Shown here: positions 21,304-30,274 of the stretch, in pieces | How positions within the stretch are numbered: the stretch's first letter is position 1 | How the letters are laid out: the number at the start of each line of letters is the position of its first letter | Assembly (NCBI GenBank): GCA_042434945.1 | Contig: CP170191.1 | Coordinates: 1,054,001 to 1,118,000 of the forward strand | Direction of reading: 5' to 3' | DNA from: Escherichia hormaechei_A | Lineage (GTDB): Bacteria > Pseudomonadota > Gammaproteobacteria > Enterobacterales > Enterobacteriaceae | DNA: 64,000 nucleotides | The notes under the pieces: model-generated | Databases searched by the model: none | What the model saw: only the letters and a program-made list of their open reading frames with translations | Told to the model about the DNA's origin: nothing | Translations under genes and position numbers: made by a program

Positions 21304-22392
21304 ATGGCTCAAATCTTCAATTTTAGTTCTGGTCCGGCAATGCTACCGGCAGAGGTGCTTAAACAGGCTCAACAGGAACTGCGCGACTGGAACGGTCTTG
21401 GTACGTCGGTGATGGAAGTGAGTCACCGTGGCAAAGAGTTCATTCAGGTTGCAGAGGAAGCCGAGAAGGATTTTCGCGATCTTCTTAATGTCCCCTCCAA
21501 CTACAAGGTATTATTCTGCCATGGCGGTGGTCGCGGTCAGTTTGCTGCGGTACCGCTGAATATTCTCGGTGATAAAACCACCGCAGATTATGTTGATGCC
21601 GGTTACTGGGCGGCAAGTGCCATTAAAGAAGCGAAAAAATACTGCACGCCTAATGTCTTTGACGCCAAAGTGACTGTTGATGGTCTGCGCGCGGTTAAGC
21701 CAATGCGTGAATGGCAACTCTCTGATAATGCTGCTTATATGCATTATTGCCCGAATGAAACCATCGATGGTATCGCCATCGACGAAACGCCAGACTTCGG
21801 CGCAGATGTGGTGGTCGCCGCTGACTTCTCTTCAACCATTCTTTCCCGTCCGATTGACGTCAGCCGTTATGGTGTAATTTACGCTGGCGCGCAGAAAAAT
21901 ATCGGCCCGGCTGGCCTGACAATCGTCATCGTTCGTGAAGATTTGCTGGGCAAAGCGAATATCGCGTGTCCGTCGATTCTGGATTATTCCATCCTCAACG
22001 ATAACGGCTCCATGTTTAACACGCCGCCGACATTTGCCTGGTATCTATCTGGTCTGGTCTTTAAATGGCTGAAAGCGAACGGCGGTGTAGCTGAAATGGA
22101 TAAAATCAATCAGCAAAAAGCAGAACTGCTATATGGGGTGATTGATAACAGCGATTTCTACCGCAATGACGTGGCGAAAGCTAACCGTTCACGGATGAAC
22201 GTGCCGTTCCAGTTGGCGGACAGTGCGCTTGACAAATTGTTCCTTGAAGAGTCTTTTGCTGCTGGCCTTCATGCACTGAAAGGTCACCGTGTGGTCGGCG
22301 GAATGCGCGCTTCTATTTATAACGCCATGCCGCTGGAAGGCGTTAAAGCGCTGACAGACTTCATGGTTGAGTTCGAACGCCGTCACGGTTAA
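21304..22392 (+). CDS. serC: Phosphoserine aminotransferase
   Basis: PLP enzyme making 3-phosphoserine for serine synthesis and acting in pyridoxal phosphate synthesis. It has 362 residues, starting MAQIFNFSSGPAMLP. The PLP-binding lysine lies in YAGAQKNIGPAG near residue 198. The gene begins after GGTGAGGGGAA as RBS. aroA follows after 70 bp with a hairpin between, the known serC-aroA operon joining serine and aromatic pathways. Confidence 0.98.
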   Translation: MAQIFNFSSGPAMLPAEVLKQAQQELRDWNGLGTSVMEVSHRGKEFIQVAEEAEKDFRDLLNVPSNYKVLFCHGGGRGQFAAVPLNILGDKTTADYVDAGYWAASAIKEAKKYCTPNVFDAKVTVDGLRAVKPMREWQLSDNAAYMHYCPNETIDGIAIDETPDFGADVVVAADFSSTILSRPIDVSRYGVIYAGAQKNIGPAGLTIVIVREDLLGKANIACPSILDYSILNDNGSMFNTPPTFAWYLSGLVFKWLKANGGVAEMDKINQQKAELLYGVIDNSDFYRNDVAKANRSRMNVPFQLADSALDKLFLEESFAAGLHALKGHRVVGGMRASIYNAMPLEGVKALTDFMVEFERRHG

Positions 22393-22411
22393 TGCCGAAA
22401 TTTTGCTTAAT

Positions 22412-22437
22412 CCCCACAGCCAGCCTGTGGGGTTTTT
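22412..22437 (+). terminator. Hairpin/attenuating terminator between serC and aroA
   Basis: CCCCACAG and CTGTGGGG arms followed by TTTTTATTT, within the operon. It probably lowers aroA transcription relative to serC. Confidence 0.88.
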
Positions 22438-22462
22438 ATTTCTGTTGTAGAGAGTTGAGTTC

Positions 22463-23746
22463 ATGGAATCCCTGACGTTACAACCCATCGCTCGTGTCGA
22501 TGGCACTATTAATCTGCCCGGTTCCAAGAGCGTTTCTAACCGCGCTTTATTGCTGGCGGCATTAGCACACGGCAAAACAGTATTAACCAATCTGCTGGAT
22601 AGCGATGACGTGCGCCATATGCTGAATGCATTAACAGCGTTAGGGGTAAGCTATACGCTTTCAGCCGATCGTACGCGTTGCGAAATTATCGGTAACGGCG
22701 GTCCATTACACGCAGAAGGTGCCCTGGAGTTGTTCCTCGGTAACGCCGGAACGGCAATGCGTCCGCTGGCGGCAGCTCTTTGTCTGGGTAGCAATGATAT
22801 TGTGCTGACCGGTGAGCCGCGTATGAAAGAACGCCCGATTGGTCATCTGGTGGATGCGCTGCGCCTGGGCGGGGCGAAGATCACTTACCTGGAACAAGAA
22901 AATTATCCGCCGTTGCGTTTACAGGGCGGCTTTACTGGCGGCAACGTTGACGTTGATGGCTCCGTTTCCAGCCAATTCCTCACCGCACTGTTAATGACTG
23001 CGCCTCTTGCGCCGGAAGATACGGTGATTCGTATTAAAGGCGATCTGGTTTCTAAACCTTATATCGACATCACACTCAATCTGATGAAGACGTTTGGTGT
23101 TGAAATTGAAAATCAGCACTATCAACAATTTGTCGTAAAAGGCGGGCAGTCCTATCAGTCTCCGGGTACTTATTTGGTCGAAGGCGATGCATCTTCGGCT
23201 TCTTACTTTCTGGCAGCAGCAGCAATCAAAGGCGGCACTGTAAAAGTGACCGGTATTGGACGTAACAGTATGCAGGGTGATATTCGCTTTGCTGATGTGC
23301 TGGAAAAAATGGGCGCGACCATTTGCTGGGGCGATGATTATATTTCCTGCACGCGTGGTGAACTGAACGCTATTGATATGGATATGAACCATATTCCTGA
23401 TGCGGCGATGACCATTGCCACGGCGGCGTTATTTGCAAAAGGCACCACCACGCTGCGCAATATCTATAACTGGCGTGTTAAAGAGACCGATCGCCTGTTT
23501 GCGATGGCAACAGAACTGCGTAAAGTCGGCGCGGAAGTGGAAGAGGGGCACGATTACATTCGTATCACTCCTCCGGAAAAACTGAACTTTGCCGAGATCG
23601 CGACATACAATGATCACCGGATGGCGATGTGTTTCTCGCTGGTGGCGTTGTCAGATACACCAGTGACGATTCTTGATCCCAAATGCACGGCCAAAACATT
23701 TCCGGATTATTTCGAGCAGCTGGCGCGGATTAGCCAGGCTGAATGA
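22463..23746 (+). CDS. aroA: 3-phosphoshikimate 1-carboxyvinyltransferase (EPSP synthase)
   Basis: Sixth step of the shikimate pathway, the glyphosate target. It has 427 residues. Family signatures are LPGSKSVSNRALLLAALA near residue 19 and LFLGNAGTAMRPLAAALC near 90; both keep the usual Gly/Pro residues of the glyphosate-sensitive class I enzyme. RBS is GAGTTGAG. It is second in the serC operon. Confidence 0.98.
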   Translation: MESLTLQPIARVDGTINLPGSKSVSNRALLLAALAHGKTVLTNLLDSDDVRHMLNALTALGVSYTLSADRTRCEIIGNGGPLHAEGALELFLGNAGTAMRPLAAALCLGSNDIVLTGEPRMKERPIGHLVDALRLGGAKITYLEQENYPPLRLQGGFTGGNVDVDGSVSSQFLTALLMTAPLAPEDTVIRIKGDLVSKPYIDITLNLMKTFGVEIENQHYQQFVVKGGQSYQSPGTYLVEGDASSASYFLAAAAIKGGTVKVTGIGRNSMQGDIRFADVLEKMGATICWGDDYISCTRGELNAIDMDMNHIPDAAMTIATAALFAKGTTTLRNIYNWRVKETDRLFAMATELRKVGAEVEEGHDYIRITPPEKLNFAEIATYNDHRMAMCFSLVALSDTPVTILDPKCTAKTFPDYFEQLARISQAE

Positions 23747-23781
23747 ACAACGGGCAATAAATAGCCAAATCTTTCTTTATC

Positions 23782-23812
23782 AAAACGTCGGCACATTGTC
23801 GGCGTTTTTTTT
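23782..23812 (+). terminator. aroA terminator
   Basis: AAAACGTCG and CGGCGTTTT arms, with G-T pairs, followed by a T-tract, 35 bp after aroA. Confidence 0.85.
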
Positions 23813-23910
23813 CGGACCTTGTGAGTCATTTTGATTAATGGTAGCGTCGCTTGTCAATGTAAGTTGTTGATACATAATATTTATATATGATTAATCAACG
23901 GATGATTCAC

Positions 23911-24675
23911 ATGAAGAATACTAAATTACTGCTGGCGATTGCGACCTCTGCAGCATTACTGACAGGGTGTCAAAATACCCACGGTATTGATACCAATATG
24001 GCTATCAGCTCCGGTTTAAATGCCTATAAAGCAGCAACATTAAGCGATGCCGATGCAAAAGCGATTGCCAATCAGGGCTGTGCCGAAATGGACAGCGGCA
24101 ATCAAGTCGCAAGTAAATCCAGCAAGTACGGTAAACGTCTGGCAAAAATCGCCAAAGCATTGGGTAACAATATTAATGGCACGCCGGTCAACTATAAGGT
24201 TTATATGACCAGCGACGTCAACGCATGGGCGATGGCGAACGGCTGTGTTCGTGTCTACAGTGGCCTGATGGACATGATGAATGACAACGAAATTGAAGGC
24301 GTTCTGGGCCATGAACTGGGCCACGTCGCGTTGGGTCACTCGCTGGCTGAAATGAAAGCTTCTTATGCGATCGTTGCCGCACGCGATGCCATTTCAGCTA
24401 CCAGCGGTGTGGCTTCCCAGCTTTCCCGCTCACAATTAGGTGATATCGCAGAAGGCGCTATCAATGCTAAATACTCCCGTGATAAAGAGTCCGAAGCAGA
24501 TGATTTCTCCTTTGATCTGTTGAAGAAACGTGGCATCAGCACCCAGGGGCTGGTTGGCAGCTTTGAAAAACTGGCTAGCCTGGATGGCGGTCGCACCCAG
24601 TCCATGTTTGACTCTCACCCACCATCAACAGAGCGTGCGCAACACATCCGTGATCGTATCGCCTCTGGTAAGTAA
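23911..24675 (+). CDS. ycaL: YcaL, M48 metalloprotease lipoprotein
   Basis: Periplasmic zinc protease in outer-membrane protein quality control; in E. coli it degrades BAM-engaged stalled substrates such as LptD. Start MKNTKLLLAIATSAALLTGC gives 254 residues with lipobox LTGC; two upstream ATGs would spoil the signal peptide. The zinc motif is GHELGHVALGH (HEXXH) near residue 138; the third ligand is probably E in RDKESEADDFS. It is monocistronic after the aroA terminator. Confidence 0.95.
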   Translation: MKNTKLLLAIATSAALLTGCQNTHGIDTNMAISSGLNAYKAATLSDADAKAIANQGCAEMDSGNQVASKSSKYGKRLAKIAKALGNNINGTPVNYKVYMTSDVNAWAMANGCVRVYSGLMDMMNDNEIEGVLGHELGHVALGHSLAEMKASYAIVAARDAISATSGVASQLSRSQLGDIAEGAINAKYSRDKESEADDFSFDLLKKRGISTQGLVGSFEKLASLDGGRTQSMFDSHPPSTERAQHIRDRIASGK

Positions 24676-24847
24676 ATCATTGTCATCTTTCGGGCTGGTC
24701 TTCTGCCAGCCCGCTATAATTGCGCAATAAATCCCCATCTGAATACAGACAAAACTGGTTTTTGCACACAACGTTAACGATTTGTGGCGTCGGCGCGTAT
24801 AATGCGCGCGGTTATGTTAACGGTACGCCTGTTTTAAGGAGATAAAG

Positions 24848-25531
24848 ATGACGGCAATTGCCCCGGTTATTACCATTGATGGCCCAAGCGGTGCAGGGAA
24901 AGGCACCTTGTGTAAGGCTATGGCGGAAGCGTTGCAATGGCATCTGCTGGACTCGGGTGCAATTTATCGCGTACTGGCATTGGCGGCATTACATCACCAT
25001 GTTGATGTTGCGTCGGAAGATGCGCTGGTACCGCTGGCATCCCATCTGGATGTACGTTTTGTGTCGACCAATGGCAATCTGGAAGTGATCCTCGAAGGGG
25101 AAGATGTCAGCGGCGAAATTCGTACTCAGGAAGTGGCGAATGCAGCTTCACAAGTCGCGGCATTCCCACGCGTTCGTGAAGCATTATTGCGTCGCCAACG
25201 CGCGTTTCGCGAATTACCAGGTCTGATTGCCGATGGCCGCGACATGGGAACGGTGGTATTCCCTGATGCACCAGTGAAAATTTTCCTTGACGCCTCCTCG
25301 GAAGAACGTGCGCATCGCCGCATGCTACAGTTGCAGGAGAAGGGCTTTAGTGTTAACTTTGAGCGCCTTTTGGCCGAGATCAAAGAACGCGACGACCGCG
25401 ATCGTAACCGAGCGGTAGCGCCACTGGTTCCGGCAGCCGATGCTTTAGTGTTGGATTCCACCACCTTAAGCATTGAGCAAGTGATTGAAAAAGCGCTACA
25501 ATACGCGCGCCAGAAATTGGCTCTCGCATAA
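24848..25531 (+). CDS. cmk: Cytidylate kinase
   Basis: Phosphorylates CMP and dCMP, recycling nucleotides. It has 227 residues, with P-loop [12 protein letters not shown] near residue 11, a CMP-binding insert (about 60-100) and [17 protein letters not shown] in the core. RBS AAGGAGATAAAG lies directly upstream. rpsA follows 110 bp later; in E. coli the two are partly cotranscribed. Confidence 0.98.
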
Positions 25532-25641
25532 GCGACCGAATTTGCAGTACCCCCGTTGCAATGGAATGACAGCGGGTATGTTAAACAACCCCATCCGGCA
25601 TGGAGCCAGGTGGACGTTAAATATAAACCTGAAGATTAAAC

Positions 25642-27315
25642 ATGACTGAATCTTTTGCTCAACTCTTTGAAGAGTCCTTAAAAGAAATCGAAACCCGCCC
25701 GGGTTCTATCGTTCGTGGCGTTGTTGTTGCTATCGACAAAGACGTAGTACTGGTTGACGCTGGTCTGAAATCTGAGTCCGCCATCCCGGCTGAGCAGTTC
25801 AAAAACGCCCAGGGCGAGCTGGAAATCCAGGTAGGTGACGAAGTTGACGTTGCTCTGGACGCAGTAGAAGACGGCTTCGGTGAAACTCTGCTGTCCCGTG
25901 AGAAAGCTAAACGTCACGAAGCCTGGATCACGCTGGAAAAAGCTTACGAAGATGCTGAAACTGTTACCGGTGTTATCAACGGCAAAGTTAAGGGCGGCTT
26001 CACTGTTGAGCTGAACGGTATTCGTGCGTTCCTGCCAGGTTCTCTGGTAGACGTTCGTCCGGTGCGTGACACTCTGCACCTGGAAGGCAAAGAGCTTGAA
26101 TTTAAAGTAATCAAGCTGGATCAGAAGCGCAACAACGTTGTTGTTTCTCGTCGTGCCGTTATCGAATCCGAAAACAGCGCAGAGCGCGATCAGCTGCTGG
26201 AAAACCTGCAGGAAGGCATGGAAGTTAAAGGTATCGTTAAGAACCTCACTGACTACGGTGCATTCGTTGATCTGGGCGGCGTTGACGGCCTGCTGCACAT
26301 CACTGACATGGCCTGGAAACGCGTTAAGCATCCGAGCGAAATCGTCAACGTGGGCGACGAAATCACTGTTAAAGTGCTGAAGTTCGACCGCGAACGTACC
26401 CGTGTATCCCTGGGCCTGAAACAGCTGGGCGAAGATCCGTGGGTAGCTATCGCTAAACGTTATCCGGAAGGTACCAAACTGACTGGTCGCGTGACCAACC
26501 TGACCGACTACGGCTGCTTCGTTGAAATCGAAGAAGGCGTTGAAGGCCTGGTACACGTTTCCGAAATGGATTGGACCAACAAAAACATCCACCCGTCCAA
26601 AGTTGTTAACGTTGGCGATGTAGTGGAAGTTATGGTTCTGGATATCGACGAAGAACGTCGTCGTATCTCCCTGGGTCTGAAACAGTGCAAAGCTAACCCG
26701 TGGCAGCAGTTCGCGGAAACCCACAACAAGGGCGACCGTGTTGAAGGTAAAATCAAGTCTATCACTGACTTCGGTATCTTCATCGGCCTGGACGGCGGCA
26801 TCGACGGCTTGGTTCACCTGTCTGACATCTCCTGGAACGTTGCAGGCGAAGAAGCAGTTCGTGAATACAAAAAAGGCGACGAAATCGCTGCAGTTGTTCT
26901 GCAGGTTGACGCAGAACGTGAACGTATCTCCCTGGGCGTTAAACAGCTCGCAGAAGATCCGTTCAACAACTGGGTTGCTCTGAACAAGAAAGGCGCTATC
27001 GTAACCGGTAAAGTAACTGCAGTTGACGCTAAAGGCGCAACCGTAGAACTGGCTGACGGCGTTGAAGGTTACCTGCGTGCTTCTGAAGCATCCCGTGACC
27101 GCGTTGAAGACGCTACCCTGGTTCTGAGCGTTGGCGACGAAGTTGAAGCTAAATTCACCGGCGTTGATCGTAAAAACCGCGCAATCAGCCTGTCTGTTCG
27201 TGCGAAAGACGAAGCTGACGAGAAAGATGCAATCGCAACTGTTAACAAACAGGAAGATGCAAACTTCTCCAACAACGCAATGGCTGAAGCTTTCAAAGCA
27301 GCTAAAGGCGAGTAA
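25642..27315 (+). CDS. rpsA: 30S ribosomal protein S1
   Basis: Largest ribosomal protein; it recruits and unfolds mRNA on the 30S subunit and also serves in Q-beta replicase. It has 557 residues and six S1 OB-fold repeats, at about 21-87, 105-171, 192-260, 277-347, 364-434 and 451-520. Signatures include [18 protein letters not shown] and [19 protein letters not shown]. Codon bias is very strong, consistent with high expression. S1 autogenously represses its own translation in E. coli. Confidence 0.99.
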
Positions 27316-27398
27316 TTCTCTGACTCTTCGGGATTTTTATTCCGAAGTTTGTTGAGTTTACTTGACAGATTGCAGGTTTCGTCCTGTAATCAAGCACT

Positions 27399-27422
27399 AA
27401 GGGCGGCTACGGCCGCCCTTAA
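27399..27422 (+). terminator. Hairpin between rpsA and ihfB
   Basis: AAGGGCGGC and GGCCGCCCTT arms, 83 bp after rpsA, with poor T-tract (TTAATC). It is probably an rpsA terminator or mRNA 3' stabiliser before the ihfB promoter. Confidence 0.75.
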
Positions 27423-27474
27423 TCAATGCAGCAACAGCAGCCGCTTAATTTGCCTTTAAGGAACCGGAGGAATC

Positions 27475-27762
27475 ATGACCAAGTCAGAATTGATAGAAAG
27501 ACTTGCCACCCAGCAATCGCACATTCCCGCCAAGACGGTTGAAGATGCAGTAAAAGAGATGCTGGAGCATATGGCCTCGACTCTTGCGCAGGGCGAGCGT
27601 ATTGAAATCCGCGGTTTCGGCAGTTTCTCTTTGCACTACCGCGCACCACGTACCGGACGTAATCCGAAGACTGGCGATAAAGTAGAACTGGAAGGAAAAT
27701 ACGTTCCTCACTTTAAACCTGGTAAAGAACTGCGCGATCGCGCCAATATTTACGGTAACTGA
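27475..27762 (+). CDS. ihfB: Integration host factor subunit beta
   Basis: DNA-bending architectural protein acting with IhfA in replication, recombination and transcription. It has 95 residues, with the HU/IHF signature IEIRGFGSFSLHYRAPRTGRNP carried on the beta arm (about 42-65) and its intercalating proline. RBS AAGGAACCGGAGGA. It ends ANIYGN; I remember K-12 as ending at IYG, so there is one additional Asn. Confidence 0.97.
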   Translation: MTKSELIERLATQQSHIPAKTVEDAVKEMLEHMASTLAQGERIEIRGFGSFSLHYRAPRTGRNPKTGDKVELEGKYVPHFKPGKELRDRANIYGN

Positions 27763-27794
27763 GTTTAATCATCAGGGTTAAACTGAGTTTAAAG

Positions 27795-27818
27795 AAAGCA
27801 CCTTAGGGTGCTTTTTTT
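27795..27818 (+). terminator. ihfB terminator
   Basis: AAAGCACC-TTA-GGGTGCTTTTTTT hairpin with seven T residues, 32 bp after the ihfB stop. Confidence 0.92.
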
Positions 27819-27973
27819 GTATCCCGCCCCTGCATTTCTGAATACGCGCCGCATTTAAATTTTCTCTTTGCTGTAAGCGCTTAAAACGTTGCAGCGCCCG
27901 CTGTAAATCACGTTTTTTCTGTCTGACGACGCATCAGTCCCGCCGCATAATCGCCTGAAACATGGAGGTGAAG

Positions 27974-30238
27974 ATGGGGATCCACGTTATCAGTATGTGC
28001 GCCATTCTGGCCATAATCCCGCTCTATTGGTTAGCCGTTTTGCCTGATTTGCATATTGTCTGGTTGCTGATTGCCGCAGGAATTGCGTTATCCGTACAGC
28101 AGAGAAAATGGCTCAGGTTTTCAGGCCTCGCATTGCTATTTATGTGCTGGGGGATCCTGGCCGCTCAGGAAAGCGTGTGGCAGATGAACTATTTAACGCA
28201 AGCACCGCAGCAGGCCGAGGTGGTCATTACCGCAACGGACGGCGCAACGATGCATCAGGGAAGGATTGTCAGCCTCAATGGAGAACGCGTGTGGGCTGCC
28301 ATGGGCGTGGCGCTGTATGGCAACTATTTGCCGCATAACGTCTGCGTGGGTCAACGCTGGGCAATGACCCTGCGGCTCAGGGCGGTACACGGAGAACTCA
28401 ACGATGGCGGCTATGATTCACAGAAAAATGCCTTTGCCCGACACCAGACGCTGAGTGGACGGTTTACCCATGCGGCGCTCGTTGATGAAGGCTGTAGTCT
28501 GCGTGCGCAATACCTGACATCACTACAGAATACTCTTTCAGCATATCAGTGGGGACCCGTGATCCTGGGGCTGGGGATGGGGGAGCGGCTGTCGGTCTCG
28601 CGGGAGATAAAAAACCTGATGCGTGATACCGGAACGATGCATCTGATGGCAATCTCGGGATTACATATTGCGCTGGCCGCTTCTGTCATCTGGTTTCTGG
28701 CGCGGGGCATCCAGTTCTTCCTGCCGGGCCGCTGGATTATCTGGCAAATCCCCTTGCTGGCAGGGCTGATTTTTGCCGCGTTTTACGCATGGCTAACGGG
28801 CTTGCAGCCGCCCGCGCTGCGCACGGTTATCGCGCTTGTGGTACTGGCAGCATTAAAAATGAGCGGTCACCAGTGGTCGCCCTGGCAGGTATGGCTTACC
28901 TGCGTGGCGGCGATCTTGGTTTTCGATCCACTGGCGGTCCTGTCACAAAGCCTGGCGTTGTCAGCGTTTGCGGTCGCCGCGCTTATTTTTTGGTATCAGT
29001 GGTTGCCTCTCCCGCACTGGCAACGTGGCCGGTGCCTGCGGCCGCTGGTTACGCTGTTGTATTTGCAGGTCGGAATGCTGCTGCTTCTGTTGCCGCTTCA
29101 GGTCCTGATTTTCCATGGTTTCAGCCTCTCCTCGCTGGTGGCGAACCTGTTTGCCGTTCCTCTGGTCACGTTTATCTCAGTTCCGCTGATCCTGCTCGGC
29201 ATGTTTCTGCATCTGTTTCCGGTCGCTGCGCTGGAAAGTATCGTCTGGCTGGCTACTGATAAATCTCTGGCAGGGCTTTTCTGGCTATTGATGCGTTTAC
29301 CGAATGGCTGGCAGGACGTTGATGAACGCTGGCAATACCTGACGTTACTGCCGTGGCTGCTGGTCATTGGCTGGCGATTCAGGGCCTTCAGCGCAGCACC
29401 CGCAGTCTGTCTGGCAGGCAGCATGGTGCTGGCCTTTCCCCTCTGGCACAGGGTTAAAACAGACAGCTGGTCCCTGCATATGCTGGATGTAGGGCAGGGG
29501 CTGGCGATGGTCATTGAGCGTCACGGCAAGGCCATTCTGTACGACACCGGGCTGGCATGGCCCGGTGGGGACAGTGCGCAACAGCTGATTATCCCCTGGC
29601 TACGCTGGCATCATCTGAGACCGGAAGGGGTGATCCTGAGCCATGAACATCTCGACCACGCGGGGGGACTGGCATCGCTAAAAGCTGCCTGGCCCGCAAT
29701 GTGGATCAGGAGCCCCTTATCCTGGTCCGGACATCTTCCGTGCTTTCGAGGACAGCGATGGCAGTGGCAGGGTTTAACGTTCTCCGTGCACTGGCCACCC
29801 GAAAACACCTCGGCGAAAGGTAACAACCGCTCCTGTGTGGTAAAAATCGATGACGGCGAACAGAGCGTTTTACTGACCGGAGACATTGAAGCGCAGGCAG
29901 AACTGGCAATGCTAAGCCATCGCTGGCGTCAGCTTGCGTCTACACTGATCCAGGTGCCACATCATGGAAGTAACACGTCATCTTCAACACCGTTGCTACA
30001 GCGCGTAGAGGGGCAGGTTTCGCTGGCCTCGACGGCTCGCTATAACGCGTGGCGTTTCCCTTCTATTAAAGTGGTCCGGCGCTATCGAACGGAGGGATAT
30101 CTCTGGCTTGATACCCCGCATTCCGGGCAGATATCTGTGACCTTTTCGCACCATAGTCGGCAAATTCGTCGCTTACGCGAACACTATTTACCTCGTTGGT
30201 ATCATCAGTGGTTTGGCGTGCCAGTGGATAACGGGTAG
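27974..30238 (+). CDS. ycaI: YcaI, ComEC/Rec2 family DNA-uptake channel homologue (divergent)
   Basis: Polytopic inner-membrane protein related to competence channel ComEC; in E. coli it has been linked to DNA uptake and use of DNA as nutrient. The start at 27974 has GGAGG six bases upstream and gives 754 residues, the K-12 length as I remember it. N-terminal OB-like region (about 30-190), a competence domain of many helices with GTMHLMAISGLHIA near 220, then a metallo-beta-lactamase-like domain (about 490-720) with LSHEHLDHAGG and VPHHGSNTSSS. By recollection only about two thirds of residues match K-12, while ihfB and msbA are near identical: donor block B. The last 12 residues (YHQWFGVPVDNG) match again. 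Confidence 0.95.
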   Translation: MGIHVISMCAILAIIPLYWLAVLPDLHIVWLLIAAGIALSVQQRKWLRFSGLALLFMCWGILAAQESVWQMNYLTQAPQQAEVVITATDGATMHQGRIVSLNGERVWAAMGVALYGNYLPHNVCVGQRWAMTLRLRAVHGELNDGGYDSQKNAFARHQTLSGRFTHAALVDEGCSLRAQYLTSLQNTLSAYQWGPVILGLGMGERLSVSREIKNLMRDTGTMHLMAISGLHIALAASVIWFLARGIQFFLPGRWIIWQIPLLAGLIFAAFYAWLTGLQPPALRTVIALVVLAALKMSGHQWSPWQVWLTCVAAILVFDPLAVLSQSLALSAFAVAALIFWYQWLPLPHWQRGRCLRPLVTLLYLQVGMLLLLLPLQVLIFHGFSLSSLVANLFAVPLVTFISVPLILLGMFLHLFPVAALESIVWLATDKSLAGLFWLLMRLPNGWQDVDERWQYLTLLPWLLVIGWRFRAFSAAPAVCLAGSMVLAFPLWHRVKTDSWSLHMLDVGQGLAMVIERHGKAILYDTGLAWPGGDSAQQLIIPWLRWHHLRPEGVILSHEHLDHAGGLASLKAAWPAMWIRSPLSWSGHLPCFRGQRWQWQGLTFSVHWPPENTSAKGNNRSCVVKIDDGEQSVLLTGDIEAQAELAMLSHRWRQLASTLIQVPHHGSNTSSSTPLLQRVEGQVSLASTARYNAWRFPSIKVVRRYRTEGYLWLDTPHSGQISVTFSHHSRQIRRLREHYLPRWYHQWFGVPVDNG

Positions 30239-30274
30239 AATATGCGGCTATTTCAACAAATGCTGGTTTTTTGA

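Noticed and set aside
25678..26817. A 379-codon open frame antisense to rpsA
   Set aside because: Same codon-bias artefact in a ribosomal protein gene; low-complexity product with no RBS context.
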